From: Streptomyces sp. NWU339
Lineage (GTDB): Bacteria > Actinomycetota > Actinomycetes > Streptomycetales > Streptomycetaceae
DNA length: 64,000 nucleotides
Direction: 5' to 3'
NCBI RefSeq assembly: GCF_003143855.1
Contig: NZ_QFRK01000006.1
Coordinates: 182,048 to 246,047 of the forward strand
Below the pieces are notes generated by a model. That model saw only the letters and a program-made list of their open reading frames with translations. It was not told the DNA's origin and made no database searches. Positions 24,264 to 32,727 of this stretch are shown piece after piece. A program made the position numbers and the translations under genes. Within the stretch, counting starts at the first letter, position 1. Every line of letters starts with the position of its first letter.

Positions 24264-25655
24264 TCACCCGACGTCGAGACGGAGGAGGTCCTCCTCGGTC
24301 TCGCGCCGGACGATCACCCGCGCCTCGCCGTCCGCGACGGCGACGACGGGCGGGCGAAGGACGTGGTTGTAGTTGCTGGCCATCGACCGGCAGTACGCCC
24401 CGGTGGCCGGTACGGCGATCAGGTCGCCCGGCGCCAGGTCCCCCGGCAGGAAGGCGTCGCGCACCACGATGTCCCCGCTCTCGCAGTGCTTGCCGACGAC
24501 CCGGCTGAGCATCGGCTCGGCGTCGGAGCGGCGGGAGACGAGGGCGACGCTGTACTCGGCGTCGTAGAGCGCGGTGCGGATGTTGTCCGACATCCCGCCG
24601 TCGACGGAGACGTAGGTGCGCAGGCCCTCCAGCGGCTTGACGGTGCCGACCTCGTACACCGTGAAGGCGGTCGGCCCGACGATGGCACGCCCCGGCTCCA
24701 CGGAGATGCGCGGGACGCTGAGGCGGGCGGCCTCGCACTCCCGGGTGACGATCTCGGTCAGCGCCTTGGCGATCTCGTGCGGCTCGCGGGGGTCGTCGTC
24801 GCTGGTGTAGGCGATGCCGAGACCGCCCCCGAGGTCGATCTCGGGCAGCTCGACGCCGTGCTCGTCGCGGATGTCCTTGAGCAGCCCGACCACCCGGTGC
24901 GCGGCGACCTCGAACCCCGACATGTCGAAGATCTGCGACCCGATGTGGCTGTGGATGCCGATGACCTCCAGCCCGTCCAGCCGGAGCGCCCGCCGCACGG
25001 CCTCGGCGGCCTGCCCGCCGGCGAGCGGGATCCCGAACTTCTGGTCCTCGTGGGCGGTGGCGATGAACTCGTGCGTGTGCGCCTCGACGCCGACGGTGAT
25101 CCGGATCTGCACCCGCTGCCGGGTGCCGAGCGACTGCGCGATGTGCGCGACCCGGACGATCTCCTGGAAGGAGTCGAGCACGATCCGCCCGACACCGGCC
25201 TCGACGGCCCGGCGGATCTCCGCTGCGGACTTGTTGTTGCCGTGGAAGGCGATCCGGTCGGCGGGCATGCCGGCGGACAGGGCGGTGGCCAGTTCCCCGC
25301 CGGAGCAGACGTCGAGGTTCAGCCCCTCCTCGTCGAGCCACCGCACGACGGCCCGGGAGAGGAACGCCTTGCCGGCGTAGAACACGTCGGCGTCGCTCCC
25401 GAAGGCGTTGCGCCAGGCTCGCGCGCGGGCGCGGAAGTCGGTCTCGTCGAGGATGTAGGCGGGGGTGCCGAACTCCTCGGCGAGCCGCGTGACGGGAATC
25501 CCGCCGACGGTGACCACACCGTCCTCGTCACGGCTGACGGTCTGCGCCCACACCTTCGGGTCGAGGGCGTTGAGATCGGCGGGCGGTGCGAAATAGTGCC
25601 CCTCGGGGAGGACGTCGGCGTGACGGGGTCCGGCGGGGTGTGCGGAACGGCTCAT
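24264..25655 (-). CDS. lysA: Diaminopimelate decarboxylase
   Basis: PLP enzyme (463 aa) that decarboxylates meso-diaminopimelate to lysine. The PLP Lys is in [14 protein letters not shown], and the conserved [12 protein letters not shown] and [15 protein letters not shown] segments are present. It lies 15 bases downstream of the ArgRS-like gene and upstream of hom, so lysine and threonine synthesis are expressed from neighbouring genes. Confidence 0.96.
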   Translation of the reverse strand: MSRSAHPAGPRHADVLPEGHYFAPPADLNALDPKVWAQTVSRDEDGVVTVGGIPVTRLAEEFGTPAYILDETDFRARARAWRNAFGSDADVFYAGKAFLSRAVVRWLDEEGLNLDVCSGGELATALSAGMPADRIAFHGNNKSAAEIRRAVEAGVGRIVLDSFQEIVRVAHIAQSLGTRQRVQIRITVGVEAHTHEFIATAHEDQKFGIPLAGGQAAEAVRRALRLDGLEVIGIHSHIGSQIFDMSGFEVAAHRVVGLLKDIRDEHGVELPEIDLGGGLGIAYTSDDDPREPHEIAKALTEIVTRECEAARLSVPRISVEPGRAIVGPTAFTVYEVGTVKPLEGLRTYVSVDGGMSDNIRTALYDAEYSVALVSRRSDAEPMLSRVVGKHCESGDIVVRDAFLPGDLAPGDLIAVPATGAYCRSMASNYNHVLRPPVVAVADGEARVIVRRETEEDLLRLDVG

Positions 25656-25670
25656 TCTTCGCGTGCTCTT

Positions 25671-26756
25671 TCACAGATGGTCGGGTGCGTCGATGCCGAG
25701 CAGGGACAGGCCGCCGGCCAGCACCGTCCCGGCGGCTTCGGCGAGCGCGAGCCGGGCGCGGTGGGCGGCCGAGGGTTTCTCCTCACCGAGGGGCAGCACG
25801 GCGGGAAGCAGGGGCTGCGTGGCATCGGCCACGGTGACGAGGTGCCGGGCGAGCCGGTCGGGGGCACGGTGCCGGGCGGCAGCGGCCAGGACGCGGGGGT
25901 GGTCGGCGAGGGCGGCGAGCAGGGGCTGGGCTTCGCTCACGCCGACGGGGCCGGGCTCGGGCCCGAACCCGAGGTCGGCGGCGTTGCGCAGGAGGGCACG
26001 GGTGCGGGCGTGGGCGTAGCGCACCCGGAAGAGGGGGTTGCTCTCCCGCTGGACCAGGTGCTCGCCGGTGATCCGGGGCCGGTCGTGCGACGCGGGCCGG
26101 AGCAACGCCCACCGCGCGGCGTCCCGGCCGAGGGGCAGCGGGTCGCCGGGAGCGGGCACGGGCCGGACGTCGACGCGCAGGGCGTCGTACTGGCCGCCGT
26201 TCTCGCTGCTGTCGAGGACGACCCCGAGAAGGGCCGAAGCGGCGTCCCACTCGGGCGCGGAGACCGGTGGATCCCAGCTGGTCCGCACCACCACTCCCTG
26301 GGACCGCAGGATGCGAGCGAGGGCGTCGACCTGGACGAGGGCACGCACCTCGGCGGCCCCGTGCAGCAGCACCCGCTCCCGGCTCCCGCTCCTCCCCCCG
26401 TCCAGATGCCCGTAAGGAGCGCCACCGGAGCCGCTTGCCCCCAGGATCTCCTCCACGAGGGCGACGGGAGCGGACCCCCGCAGACTGATGTTGATGAACC
26501 CGGGCCCGGTGACGACGACGTCACTGATGCCGCCGGCCTGAAGGAGCCGGGCCCGCAGCACCTCGGCGACATGCCGGGGTGTGTGCCCGGCCGGGCCGGC
26601 CAGCTGGAGCGCGACGTTGGTGGCGTACTCCCCGCACCCCCCGGGCCCCGGCGGCACGACGGCGACCCGCTCGGGAACGGTCACCCGCAGCTCCCCTTCG
26701 TCGACGGCACGACGCACCGCGTACAGCACGGTGCGGGAGAGCTCGACGGGGGTCAC
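25671..26756 (-). CDS. ArgRS-like protein lacking the catalytic core, with a DALR domain
   Basis: A 361-aa paralogue of arginyl-tRNA synthetase. The N-terminal segment contains VVTGPGFINISL, which in ArgRS closes the tRNA D-loop-binding domain. A degenerate remnant of the first Rossmann part follows (VLLHGAAEVRALVQVDALARILRSQGV) where HIGH would lie, but no HIGH or KMSK-type motif is present. The C-terminal DALR anticodon-binding domain has RESNPLFRVRYAHARTRALLR. It is too short for an active ArgRS (about 550-590 aa). It may bind tRNA or regulate the adjacent lysA and hom genes, which is inference. The GTG start at 26756 matches the conserved start of the N-terminal domain. Confidence 0.82.
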   Translation of the reverse strand: MTPVELSRTVLYAVRRAVDEGELRVTVPERVAVVPPGPGGCGEYATNVALQLAGPAGHTPRHVAEVLRARLLQAGGISDVVVTGPGFINISLRGSAPVALVEEILGASGSGGAPYGHLDGGRSGSRERVLLHGAAEVRALVQVDALARILRSQGVVVRTSWDPPVSAPEWDAASALLGVVLDSSENGGQYDALRVDVRPVPAPGDPLPLGRDAARWALLRPASHDRPRITGEHLVQRESNPLFRVRYAHARTRALLRNAADLGFGPEPGPVGVSEAQPLLAALADHPRVLAAAARHRAPDRLARHLVTVADATQPLLPAVLPLGEEKPSAAHRARLALAEAAGTVLAGGLSLLGIDAPDHL

Positions 26757-26851
26757 GGGACAAGCGTATGGGAGGAGGGGGGTGAGAGGGCGAGCCGCTT
26801 TACCGGGAGTCCGCCATGTGGACGCCCCGCCGGACAGACCACCCGTCCCCG

Positions 26852-27307
26852 CTACCCCCCGGCGTGCCCGGCAGCCCGCTCGGCACCGCCGACACCACGG
26901 CCACCGTCTCTGCCCCCACCGCTTCCGCACCGCCGCCGCTCGACCAACCCCCGGACCACCCGCACGAGTTCACTGGGCTCGAAGGGCTTGGCGAGGAAGG
27001 CGTCGACCCCGACCTCAAGCCCGCTCTCGACCTCGTACCGGGTACAGGCACTGATGATGGCGAGCGGAAGCTCACAGGTACGGGGATCGGAACGCAACCG
27101 GGCCGCGGTCCTGAGCCCGTCCAGCCGCGGCATGGCGACATCGAGGGTGACGAGGTCGGGCCGCACCTGATGGACGACTTCCAGACACTCGGCACCATCG
27201 GCCGCGGTCACGACCTCGATGCCCTCAAGCTCGAGATTGACCCTGATCAACTGCCGGATGACCTTGTTGTCGTCCACAACAAGGACCCGGCGCGACGCCC
27301 CTGGCAC
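26852..27307 (-). CDS. Stand-alone CheY-like response regulator
   Basis: A single receiver domain (151 aa from the chosen GTG) with acidic pair D12/D13 (LVVDDNK), phospho-acceptor D56 (LVTLDVAMPRLDG), Thr/Ser in AIISACT and Lys107 in FLAKPFEP. A low-complexity tail of about 25 residues follows, and there is no output domain. No histidine kinase is nearby. The start is uncertain: the frame is open to 27502, but residues before the GTG at 27307 do not look like protein. Confidence 0.8.
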   Translation of the reverse strand: MPGASRRVLVVDDNKVIRQLIRVNLELEGIEVVTAADGAECLEVVHQVRPDLVTLDVAMPRLDGLRTAARLRSDPRTCELPLAIISACTRYEVESGLEVGVDAFLAKPFEPSELVRVVRGLVERRRCGSGGGRDGGRGVGGAERAAGHAGG

Positions 27308-27475
27308 AACTCGAGAGTAGGTCGAGACCGGCCACCGCGTCCGCGTTTTCCCGACTTCCACCCCAAGGATGCCCCCGCGGGCACCCAGGGTGACGCCCTC
27401 CGGGAAACGGGTTCCTCCCCACCCCTCCAGAACTGGTACTGTTCTACCCGTCGAAGCGATCACCGCAACCGACAC

Positions 27476-27547
27476 GCCCCCGTAGCTCAGGGGATAGAGC
27501 AACGGCCTCCGGAGCCGTGTGCGCAGGTTCGAATCCTGCCGGGGGCA
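27476..27547 (+). tRNA. tRNA-Arg (anticodon CCG)
   Basis: A cloverleaf folds by hand. The acceptor arms are GCCCCCG / CGGGGGC, with a D arm GCTC-loop-GAGC. The anticodon stem ACGGC / GCCGT encloses loop CTCCGGA with anticodon CCG. The T arm GCAGG / CCTGC encloses TTCGAAT, and the discriminator is A. CCA is not encoded. Transcription is away from the response regulator gene. tRNA-Arg genes are common integration sites for actinobacterial elements, and an integrase stub lies about 1.1 kb downstream. Confidence 0.95.
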
Positions 27548-27564
27548 CCTTGCATGAGGTGCCC

Positions 27565-27607
27565 AAAGACCCCGCCATCAGCGCTTTCGCTGAGGACGGG
27601 GTCTTCG
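27565..27607 (+). terminator. Terminator of the tRNA-Arg gene
   Basis: AAGACCCCG pairs with CGGGGTCTT, and an inner stem TCAGCG / CGCTGA has a TT loop. It lies 18 bases beyond the tRNA and ends in TTC. Confidence 0.8.
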
Positions 27608-27810
27608 CGTATGTGCAGGCGTGTGCCGCCCGGAGCGGCCTTATGTCGGGGTCTGCGGACGAGGCGTGGACGGGATCTTGGAGCATCGCCGCAGGTGACT
27701 GGCGCTTTCGGCGGACGGTCAGCCGATGCTCGTTGCAACGGTGCGCCTGCCGATCCCGTATCCCCGGCCGCCACGCCGTCACACGGCAGTCGACTGCTTA
27801 GATCAGCGGC

Positions 27811-28557
27811 ATGACTGACTGGTCTCGGCTCCACCACGCCTATGGCACGGCAGAAGACGTCCCCGGCCTGCTCGATGGAGCGAGTGCGGACCCACAGAGC
27901 CCCGCCTGGGACGAACTGTGGTCCCGGCTGTGCCATCAGGAGACTGTCTACTCGGCGAGCTACGCAGCCTTGCCTGCTCTGACCCAGATGGCGCGGCAAT
28001 GGTCGACCCCGGATCGTCAGGCGCCGCTGTATCTGGCCGGCTCGATCATGGTCAGCACGGACCGGCCTCACGACGGGAAAGATCCCCGGGTGACCTACGC
28101 CTCGGAGATATCCGAGCTGATCCGACTGACCGAGGAAGCCCTTCAGGACCCCACACTCGCTGACGCCCCGGGGACTTACATCGATTTGCTGGCCACGCTT
28201 TTGAGTTTTCAGGGTGTCGAGGTCTGGGGCGAGCAGCTCGACGGATTGCACGAGGGAGAGTATGAGGTCTCCTGTCCTGCATGTGCCTCGGAGAACTTCA
28301 TAGTCCTCGGAGAGGACGGCTTCTTCTCCACCACAGACAGCATGTACATGAAGCAATCCGCAGCGAGAAAGGTACCGTTGCAGCCCCGGTCCTCCGAAGC
28401 CTTGGACGGGCTGGCCCGAACCCTTCACTCGCGCGCGCTCGCGGATGGCCACCCCGACATCGCACACAAGGTGACCCATGTCTTCGGCGACGCACAGTGC
28501 GCCGAGTGCGACACGGTCTTCAGCGTCGAGGAAGCCATCACCACCCGATGGGGCTGA
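27811..28557 (+). CDS. Uncharacterised protein with CxxC pairs
   Basis: A 248-aa cytoplasmic protein. The first half is helical, with WDELWSRLCHQETVYSASYAALPAL reminiscent of HEAT-type helical repeats. The second half has CPAC (residues about 155-158) and CAEC (about 230-233), four Cys that could bind one zinc. The ribosome site is weak (no clear GGAG). Similar proteins occur singly in Streptomyces next to variable genes; I do not recognise a function. It lies between tRNA-Arg and the integrase stub, so it may be cargo of a former element. Confidence 0.7.
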   Translation: MTDWSRLHHAYGTAEDVPGLLDGASADPQSPAWDELWSRLCHQETVYSASYAALPALTQMARQWSTPDRQAPLYLAGSIMVSTDRPHDGKDPRVTYASEISELIRLTEEALQDPTLADAPGTYIDLLATLLSFQGVEVWGEQLDGLHEGEYEVSCPACASENFIVLGEDGFFSTTDSMYMKQSAARKVPLQPRSSEALDGLARTLHSRALADGHPDIAHKVTHVFGDAQCAECDTVFSVEEAITTRWG

Positions 28558-28596
28558 TGAGACCGCACCCGTCCCCCACGGACGGCCCCAGGTGAC

Positions 28597-28632
28597 ACCG
28601 GAGCCCCTGGAGAAGACTCCAGGGGCTCCGGT
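28597..28632. terminator. Bidirectional perfect hairpin terminator
   Basis: ACCGGAGCCCCTGGA and TCCAGGGGCTCCGGT form a perfect 15-bp stem with a six-base loop. It lies between the plus-strand gene ending at 28557 and the minus-strand integrase stub ending at 28649, so it could stop transcripts from both sides. Confidence 0.8.
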
Positions 28633-28648
28633 TCCGAGGCCGGTGACG

Positions 28649-28870
28649 TCACTCGTACTCGCGCAGCAGGTCCTCGATGCGCCGGTTGGCGACGCCCTGC
28701 CGCCCGTCCAGGCACTTCGCGTAGTGGCTCAGCAGGGCCTCCACGCTGTTGCCCGCACGTTCGGCGACCTCGGTCGGATCCACCCCGGAGTTGGGCCAGG
28801 ACGGCAACGCCGAGTGTCGGCAGGCCCCGTGGCCGCTCCGTCGCAGGTCAGCCAAGCGGCCACCCATCGA
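28649..28870 (-). pseudogene. C-terminal remnant of a tyrosine-recombinase integrase
   Basis: On the minus strand the last 65 or so codons read as the end of a phage-type integrase. NSGVDPTEVAERAGNSVEAL is followed by LLSHYAKCLDGRQGVANRRI, with the catalytic Tyr in SHYAKCLDG. The preceding RH...ALPSWPNSGV resembles the DLRHAALSTWLNSGV motif with its Arg, but a few extra residues (RSGHGAC) interrupt it. No integrase similarity is visible further upstream in any frame, so about 80% of the gene is gone. It reads toward tRNA-Arg at 27476, the usual orientation for an element integrated in that tRNA. Confidence 0.75.
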
Positions 28871-29378
28871 CGAACCCAAGCTTCCCGAGTTGAGGGCTCC
28901 GAAGCCGCCGCCACGGGCCGACCGCCGCGGCTGATTCCGGTCGACGACACACGACGGCAGCGCGGCTGAGGCCGGTGAGGGTGCAACGAGGCACCCCGCA
29001 TGCACAGCATGCCTCACCGGCACCTGGGACAGCCGACGTACTCCACACCCAGACCGGCCTCGATGACACCCACAGCCAGCCGCGCAACTCCCCCAAACGC
29101 TGCAAGGTGCTCACCGGGAAGAGTGGCGTGGGCAGGCCACCGCACCCGGGGGCCAGGGGGTGGCGCGTCGCACGACATGGTGGTGCGGGGCAGGTGCGCA
29201 GGGCCGCGAGAGACGGGCCTCCGCTTCATTTCCAAGGGCCCGTCAGGTGGCGTCCGCCATGGGCGCGTTACGCCTTTAGGGGGAAACCGCCCTGGGATGC
29301 GGCGTGCCTCACCCCGGAAAAGACTGTGGGCGTGATTTTCCCTCCGATTGTCTCCTGCTTGTGCGATTGAGGTTCCCG
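28871..29378. other. No recognisable gene
   Basis: About 500 bases between the integrase stub and the lipoprotein gene. Long open frames exist on both strands, as always at this GC content, but none has a good ribosome site or a recognisable motif. It is probably degraded element DNA. Confidence 0.4.
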
Positions 29379-30407
29379 ATGAATCCGAATCATGCCGCCT
29401 GTCCACCCCACGGAACGGGGCGCCAGCCTGTCCCGCCCGGCCCGAGCGGACACGACAAGGCCTGCGCGCGGCGGGAGCGGATACATCTGGTACTGGCGTG
29501 CTCAGCAGCGGGCATGCTGCTCACGGGCTGCTTCGCTGTCGGTCACACCACAACCGGTGACCGGGCCGGACGCCCCCCGGCACAGAACCAGGCACCTTTG
29601 ACGCCGGCGAACAGCAAGCCGGCCCAAGCGCCGCCAGGCCTCCCCGACACGCGGACGCCGGCCCCGACGGATGTGAACGACGCGCTCACTCGTCTGCTCG
29701 AACCGATTCGAGCACAGAGCGGCACTCAGGTGTCGGTCGCCGTTCTGGAGCCCAGGACCGGCCGACGGACGGTGTACGGCTCACAAACACACGTCACCGC
29801 GAGCGTGGCGAAGGTGAACATCCTGGCCGCACTGCTGCTGCGTGCCCAGCGCGAAAGACGGTCGCTCACCTCGTGGGAGACATCCACCGCCGCCTCAATG
29901 ATCCAGAGCAGCGACAACGACTCCGCAGATGCCCTGTGGCAACGTATCGGCGGCGGCCCAGGGCTCGCTGACGCCAACAAGACCCTGGGGCTGACCTCCA
30001 CCCAAGCAGGACCAGGTGCCCAATGGGGCCTCACCCGCACCACTGCGGCAGACCAACTAACCCTGTTGACCGACGTGTTCGCCGAACATTCACCGCTCAG
30101 CAAAGCCTCACGCCACCTGATCCAGACCTTCATGGGCCGGATCGACGCCGATCAGGACTGGGGAGTGTCTGCGGAAGGCAGCCGTTGGCAACTCAAGAAC
30201 GGCTGGCTGCAGCGCTCCCAATCGCAACGCTGGGTGATCAACAGCATGGGCCGAGTCGAAGCACACGGGAGCACGTTCTACGTCGTCATCCTCTCTCACG
30301 GCAGCCCGAGCATGTCTCACGGCATCTCCACGGTGGAGCGAGCAGCGCGAACAGCCGTACACGCCCTTCGCAGTACCGCCCCTCCTGTGTCCCCGCTCAT
30401 CCACTGA
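29379..30407 (+). CDS. Lipoprotein of the class A beta-lactamase / serine hydrolase fold
   Basis: A 342-aa exported protein. A basic stretch (RRERIH) and a hydrophobic core end in the lipobox LLTGC (Cys51), followed by a Pro-rich linker. The hydrolase domain shows SVAK (Ser142, Lys145) as the nucleophile motif, SDN at 178-180, and KNGW where class A enzymes have KTG. The segment WGLTRTTAADQLTLL resembles the class A helix near the omega loop. The Glu166 motif is not obvious, so it may be a beta-lactamase-like hydrolase or penicillin-binding protein rather than a true resistance enzyme. The ATG at 29379 has GAGG six bases before it. It lies within the low-density region after tRNA-Arg. Confidence 0.8.
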   Translation: MNPNHAACPPHGTGRQPVPPGPSGHDKACARRERIHLVLACSAAGMLLTGCFAVGHTTTGDRAGRPPAQNQAPLTPANSKPAQAPPGLPDTRTPAPTDVNDALTRLLEPIRAQSGTQVSVAVLEPRTGRRTVYGSQTHVTASVAKVNILAALLLRAQRERRSLTSWETSTAASMIQSSDNDSADALWQRIGGGPGLADANKTLGLTSTQAGPGAQWGLTRTTAADQLTLLTDVFAEHSPLSKASRHLIQTFMGRIDADQDWGVSAEGSRWQLKNGWLQRSQSQRWVINSMGRVEAHGSTFYVVILSHGSPSMSHGISTVERAARTAVHALRSTAPPVSPLIH

Positions 30408-31005
30408 CCTCTTTCCTGTCGACCCGAGGCCGCATCTACTGCCCATGGAGAAGGAGGGCCTGGTGGGCGCCGGTCGTCTTGCCGTTCTCCCCTGCCAGGA
30501 CCGGACCTCACGAGCACCGGTGTCCACTCGCCCGGTCGTAGCCGCCCGCGTAAGTGAGGGAGGTCAGCAGTACATCAGCGGCTGGCCGGCAGGGGCCCGA
30601 AGCGGGTTACGGGGGCCGCAGCGTCCCGTGATCGACCTGATGGGGATGAGGGTCGAACCTGTTCCAGGCGGGGCGCCGCTCAACCGAGGAGCGGCGCCCC
30701 GTCGGCTTGACTCGGCCATGGAGACTCCGTCGACCTTGTCGGGCGCACCTCACCGTCCGGTCATCGAACAGACATCCGACTATCGGGCCGCCGGGCGAGC
30801 CTTGCCACCCCCATCGCGGATGTCGTGACTTCGCACACCCCCACACCTCGTGACCATGGGTCAGATCACCCTTACGCACCGTTACTTCACTGCGCGCCGA
30901 GGGGAGACCTACATCACAGTGGCCCGACCCGAAAGCCCACCGATCGCTGCGCAGGCTTCCTGGCACGAGCAGCGATCGGCGGGCGGGCACCCAGGAGGTA
31001 CTGCT
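30408..31005. other. Intergenic stretch with one terminator, no clear gene
   Basis: About 600 bases. Apart from the hairpin at 30669 and the ribosome site of the small gene at 31006 I see no element. The open frames have neither a ribosome site nor protein-like composition. Confidence 0.4.
30669..30701 (+). terminator. Perfect 13-bp hairpin
   Basis: CGGGGCGCCGCTC and GAGCGGCGCCCCG pair around a seven-base loop, followed by TCGGCTTG. It lies about 260 bases after the lipoprotein gene and may end its transcript. Confidence 0.65.
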
Positions 31006-31206
31006 ATGAGTGTGACCTCGGCAAACCGACTTTCAATCCCCCGGCTGCGAGACTGGGCTGCCGTCCTCGTCGTCATCGTGGTCGTCTACGTCCCCGTCGC
31101 ACAGATCCAAGACGTTCTGACCAACTTGATCGCGCTGTCAGCAGTCCTGGTCTGCGGCTCTGCGGTGAGTGCGGTATCAGCCCGACGGTCGCAGACAACC
31201 GCGTGA
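31006..31206 (+). CDS. Small membrane protein
   Basis: A 66-aa protein with two hydrophobic stretches (DWAAVLVVIVVVYVPVAQIQ, then LTNLIALSAVLVCGSAVSAV) and a short basic tail. The ATG at 31006 follows a strong AGGAGGT at good spacing, which is the main evidence that it is real. The frame is open further upstream but without a ribosome site. The function is unknown. Confidence 0.6.
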   Translation: MSVTSANRLSIPRLRDWAAVLVVIVVVYVPVAQIQDVLTNLIALSAVLVCGSAVSAVSARRSQTTA

Positions 31207-31332
31207 CCGCCGCCTAGACCCGACGAGGCCCCCCTGGCCTTCCCTCCCCCGGAGAGCCAGGAGAGCCGCCCGTGCCCCAGCGTGCCCGATCCAGCAGGAA
31301 ACCACGGGGAACACCGGGCAGTCACAGTAGCC

Positions 31333-31378
31333 GGACACAAGAACGGCCCCCGACCGAACACCCAGGCCAGGGGCTGTT
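31333..31378 (-). terminator. Hairpin beyond the tRNA-Ser-like 3' end
   Basis: On the minus strand GAACAGCCCC and GGGGGCCGTTC pair imperfectly around a long loop. The hairpin starts about 15 bases after the tRNA-like 3' end and is followed by TTG, as for a tRNA terminator. Confidence 0.5.
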
Positions 31379-31393
31379 CTCACTGTGCATCGC

Positions 31394-31422
31394 GCGGAGG
31401 CGGTGGGATGTGAACCCACGGT
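31394..31422 (-). pseudogene. tRNA-Ser-like 3' fragment (T arm and acceptor 3' strand)
   Basis: Read on the minus strand this is a T arm GTGGG-TTCACAT-CCCAC followed by CGCCTCCG, which resembles the 3' end of a tRNA-Ser with acceptor GGAGGCG. The T loop has C where A58 is invariant. No matching 5' acceptor strand occurs within the next 100 bases, so only about the last 30 bases exist. It could be a former attachment site or a deleted tRNA. Confidence 0.45.
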
Positions 31423-32199
31423 GACATCGCAGCCAGGACGGTTCACTCACTTGGTCCGGTCTGTCTTGGCCAGAGGATGGCCGCGGGAGCTGGATGAGTG
31501 CCGCTCAAACTGTCGGCCACGACCGGACGGCCAATCATCGCGGAAGGCCCGGCGACCTCTTCGTCCGAAGCAACTCGGGTGGGCTTCCGACCTCGGGCCG
31601 GAGCGCCTCTCACCTGGTGCGATGGGTGCACAGGCGTCCGCGCTCGTCCGCCGCTGTTCATCTGCGTTGTCACGCAGTGGGACACGCACTCGGCGCGACC
31701 TGCCTGTCTGCGGGAAGGCCCGCGCCTGCGAGGAGGACGTGCCGGAGAGCATTGCGCGTTCCGGCATTCGCTCTACTCACACGCCGGCGGTGCGGCTCAC
31801 GAAGTGGTGCTTCGGGATGGAAGGACTTCCGGCCTACGAACTCGCCGAGTCCTTCCGCCTGCTCGTCGCCCTCTTCAGCATCGCGGACACCCGCAGGCGG
31901 ACGCCGTACCGCGCCGGAGAACGCGGTCACGCGCGGCACAATCTGCCGGATCCGCCACGGGGCGCAACCTGAGGTGACTTCTCGCCCTGGGTCTTGTCCC
32001 CGGTCTCAGTGGGCTGGATCTTTGCCGGTCGGGGAGGCGTGGGCCCGTGGACAAATGGTCGTTGTCGGTCGCCGTCGGGTGGTAGCGAGCGACCTCGGAC
32101 GGCCCGGGGACGGCCCGGAGGAGCGGAATCGGCGCATCTCATTTCGGAGCCGGCGGGTATGGTGCGGCCGCGATCAAGCATGGGGTTCGGGGAGGGGCT

Positions 32200-32727
32200 T
32201 TGGGAGCGAAGACGCATCCGCTCGTGTACCTCGATGACGACGTGGCGGACCAGTCGCGGCGGGTGGGGCCGGCGGACCCGGCGCGGACGACAGGTCGGAG
32301 TAGGGCCTGTCGTCGCTGTGTGGCGGCTGTTTCGGTCCGCGCGCGGCTCGTCGCGGTAGCGGCCACGTTCTTGCTGGCTGCAGGTTGCGGCATGCTGGAC
32401 GATCCGGTCGAGGACCGCTGGGAGTCCAGAGCTGAGCTTTCAAGTTGTGGCGAAGTGAGCTTGGCTCAGGGTGAGGAGATACAGAAGCAGGCGGTGCGGG
32501 AAATCGCCTGTCTCCGGCGAGCTCTGAAGAGCGGTGAGAGCGCAGAACTGAAGGTGACTTACCCCACTGTGGAGGGTGACCCGATTCGCGAGTACCACCG
32601 CTTGACGCCGCAAGGCAGGCTTGAGGTGTACACCGACAGCACGGACGACCGCTACTCGGACCAGAAGTGGTCGTTCGCTGAGTGCTACACCCCAGAATGG
32701 TTGGCTGAGATTTCCTGCGATCAATGA
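32200..32727 (+). CDS. Putative lipoprotein of unknown function
   Basis: A 175-aa frame with a lipobox LLAAGC after a hydrophobic run (VRARLVAVAATFLLAAGC). A charged domain of about 120 residues follows, with three further Cys (SSCGEV, IACLRR, AECYTP) and a fourth near the end (ISCDQ). The TTG start at 32200 follows GGAGGGG, but it leaves an unusually long 43-residue region before the signal. An internal GTG may be the true start. No family was recognised. Confidence 0.6.
   Translation: MGAKTHPLVYLDDDVADQSRRVGPADPARTTGRSRACRRCVAAVSVRARLVAVAATFLLAAGCGMLDDPVEDRWESRAELSSCGEVSLAQGEEIQKQAVREIACLRRALKSGESAELKVTYPTVEGDPIREYHRLTPQGRLEVYTDSTDDRYSDQKWSFAECYTPEWLAEISCDQ

Larger units (their letters stand above)
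31207..32199. other. About 1 kb without a convincing gene
   Basis: It holds the tRNA-Ser-like fragment and its hairpin at 31333-31422. Frames up to 195-247 codons are open here but overlap one another on both strands, lack ribosome sites and show no motif. A plus-strand stretch near 31800-31930 (AYELAESFRLLVALFSIADT) looks protein-like and may be a gene fragment that I could not identify. Confidence 0.4.

Noticed and set aside
30445..30828. 127-codon open frame on the plus strand
   Set aside because: It runs through a terminator hairpin, has no ribosome site and low-complexity translation.
31394..31480. A complete tRNA-Ser gene on the minus strand
   Set aside because: No 5' acceptor strand, D arm or anticodon arm can be built from the adjacent sequence; only the 3' end fits.
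31494..32237. Long open frames as genes (up to 247 codons)
   Set aside because: They overlap in several frames, have no ribosome site and a composition typical of frame shadows in GC-rich DNA.
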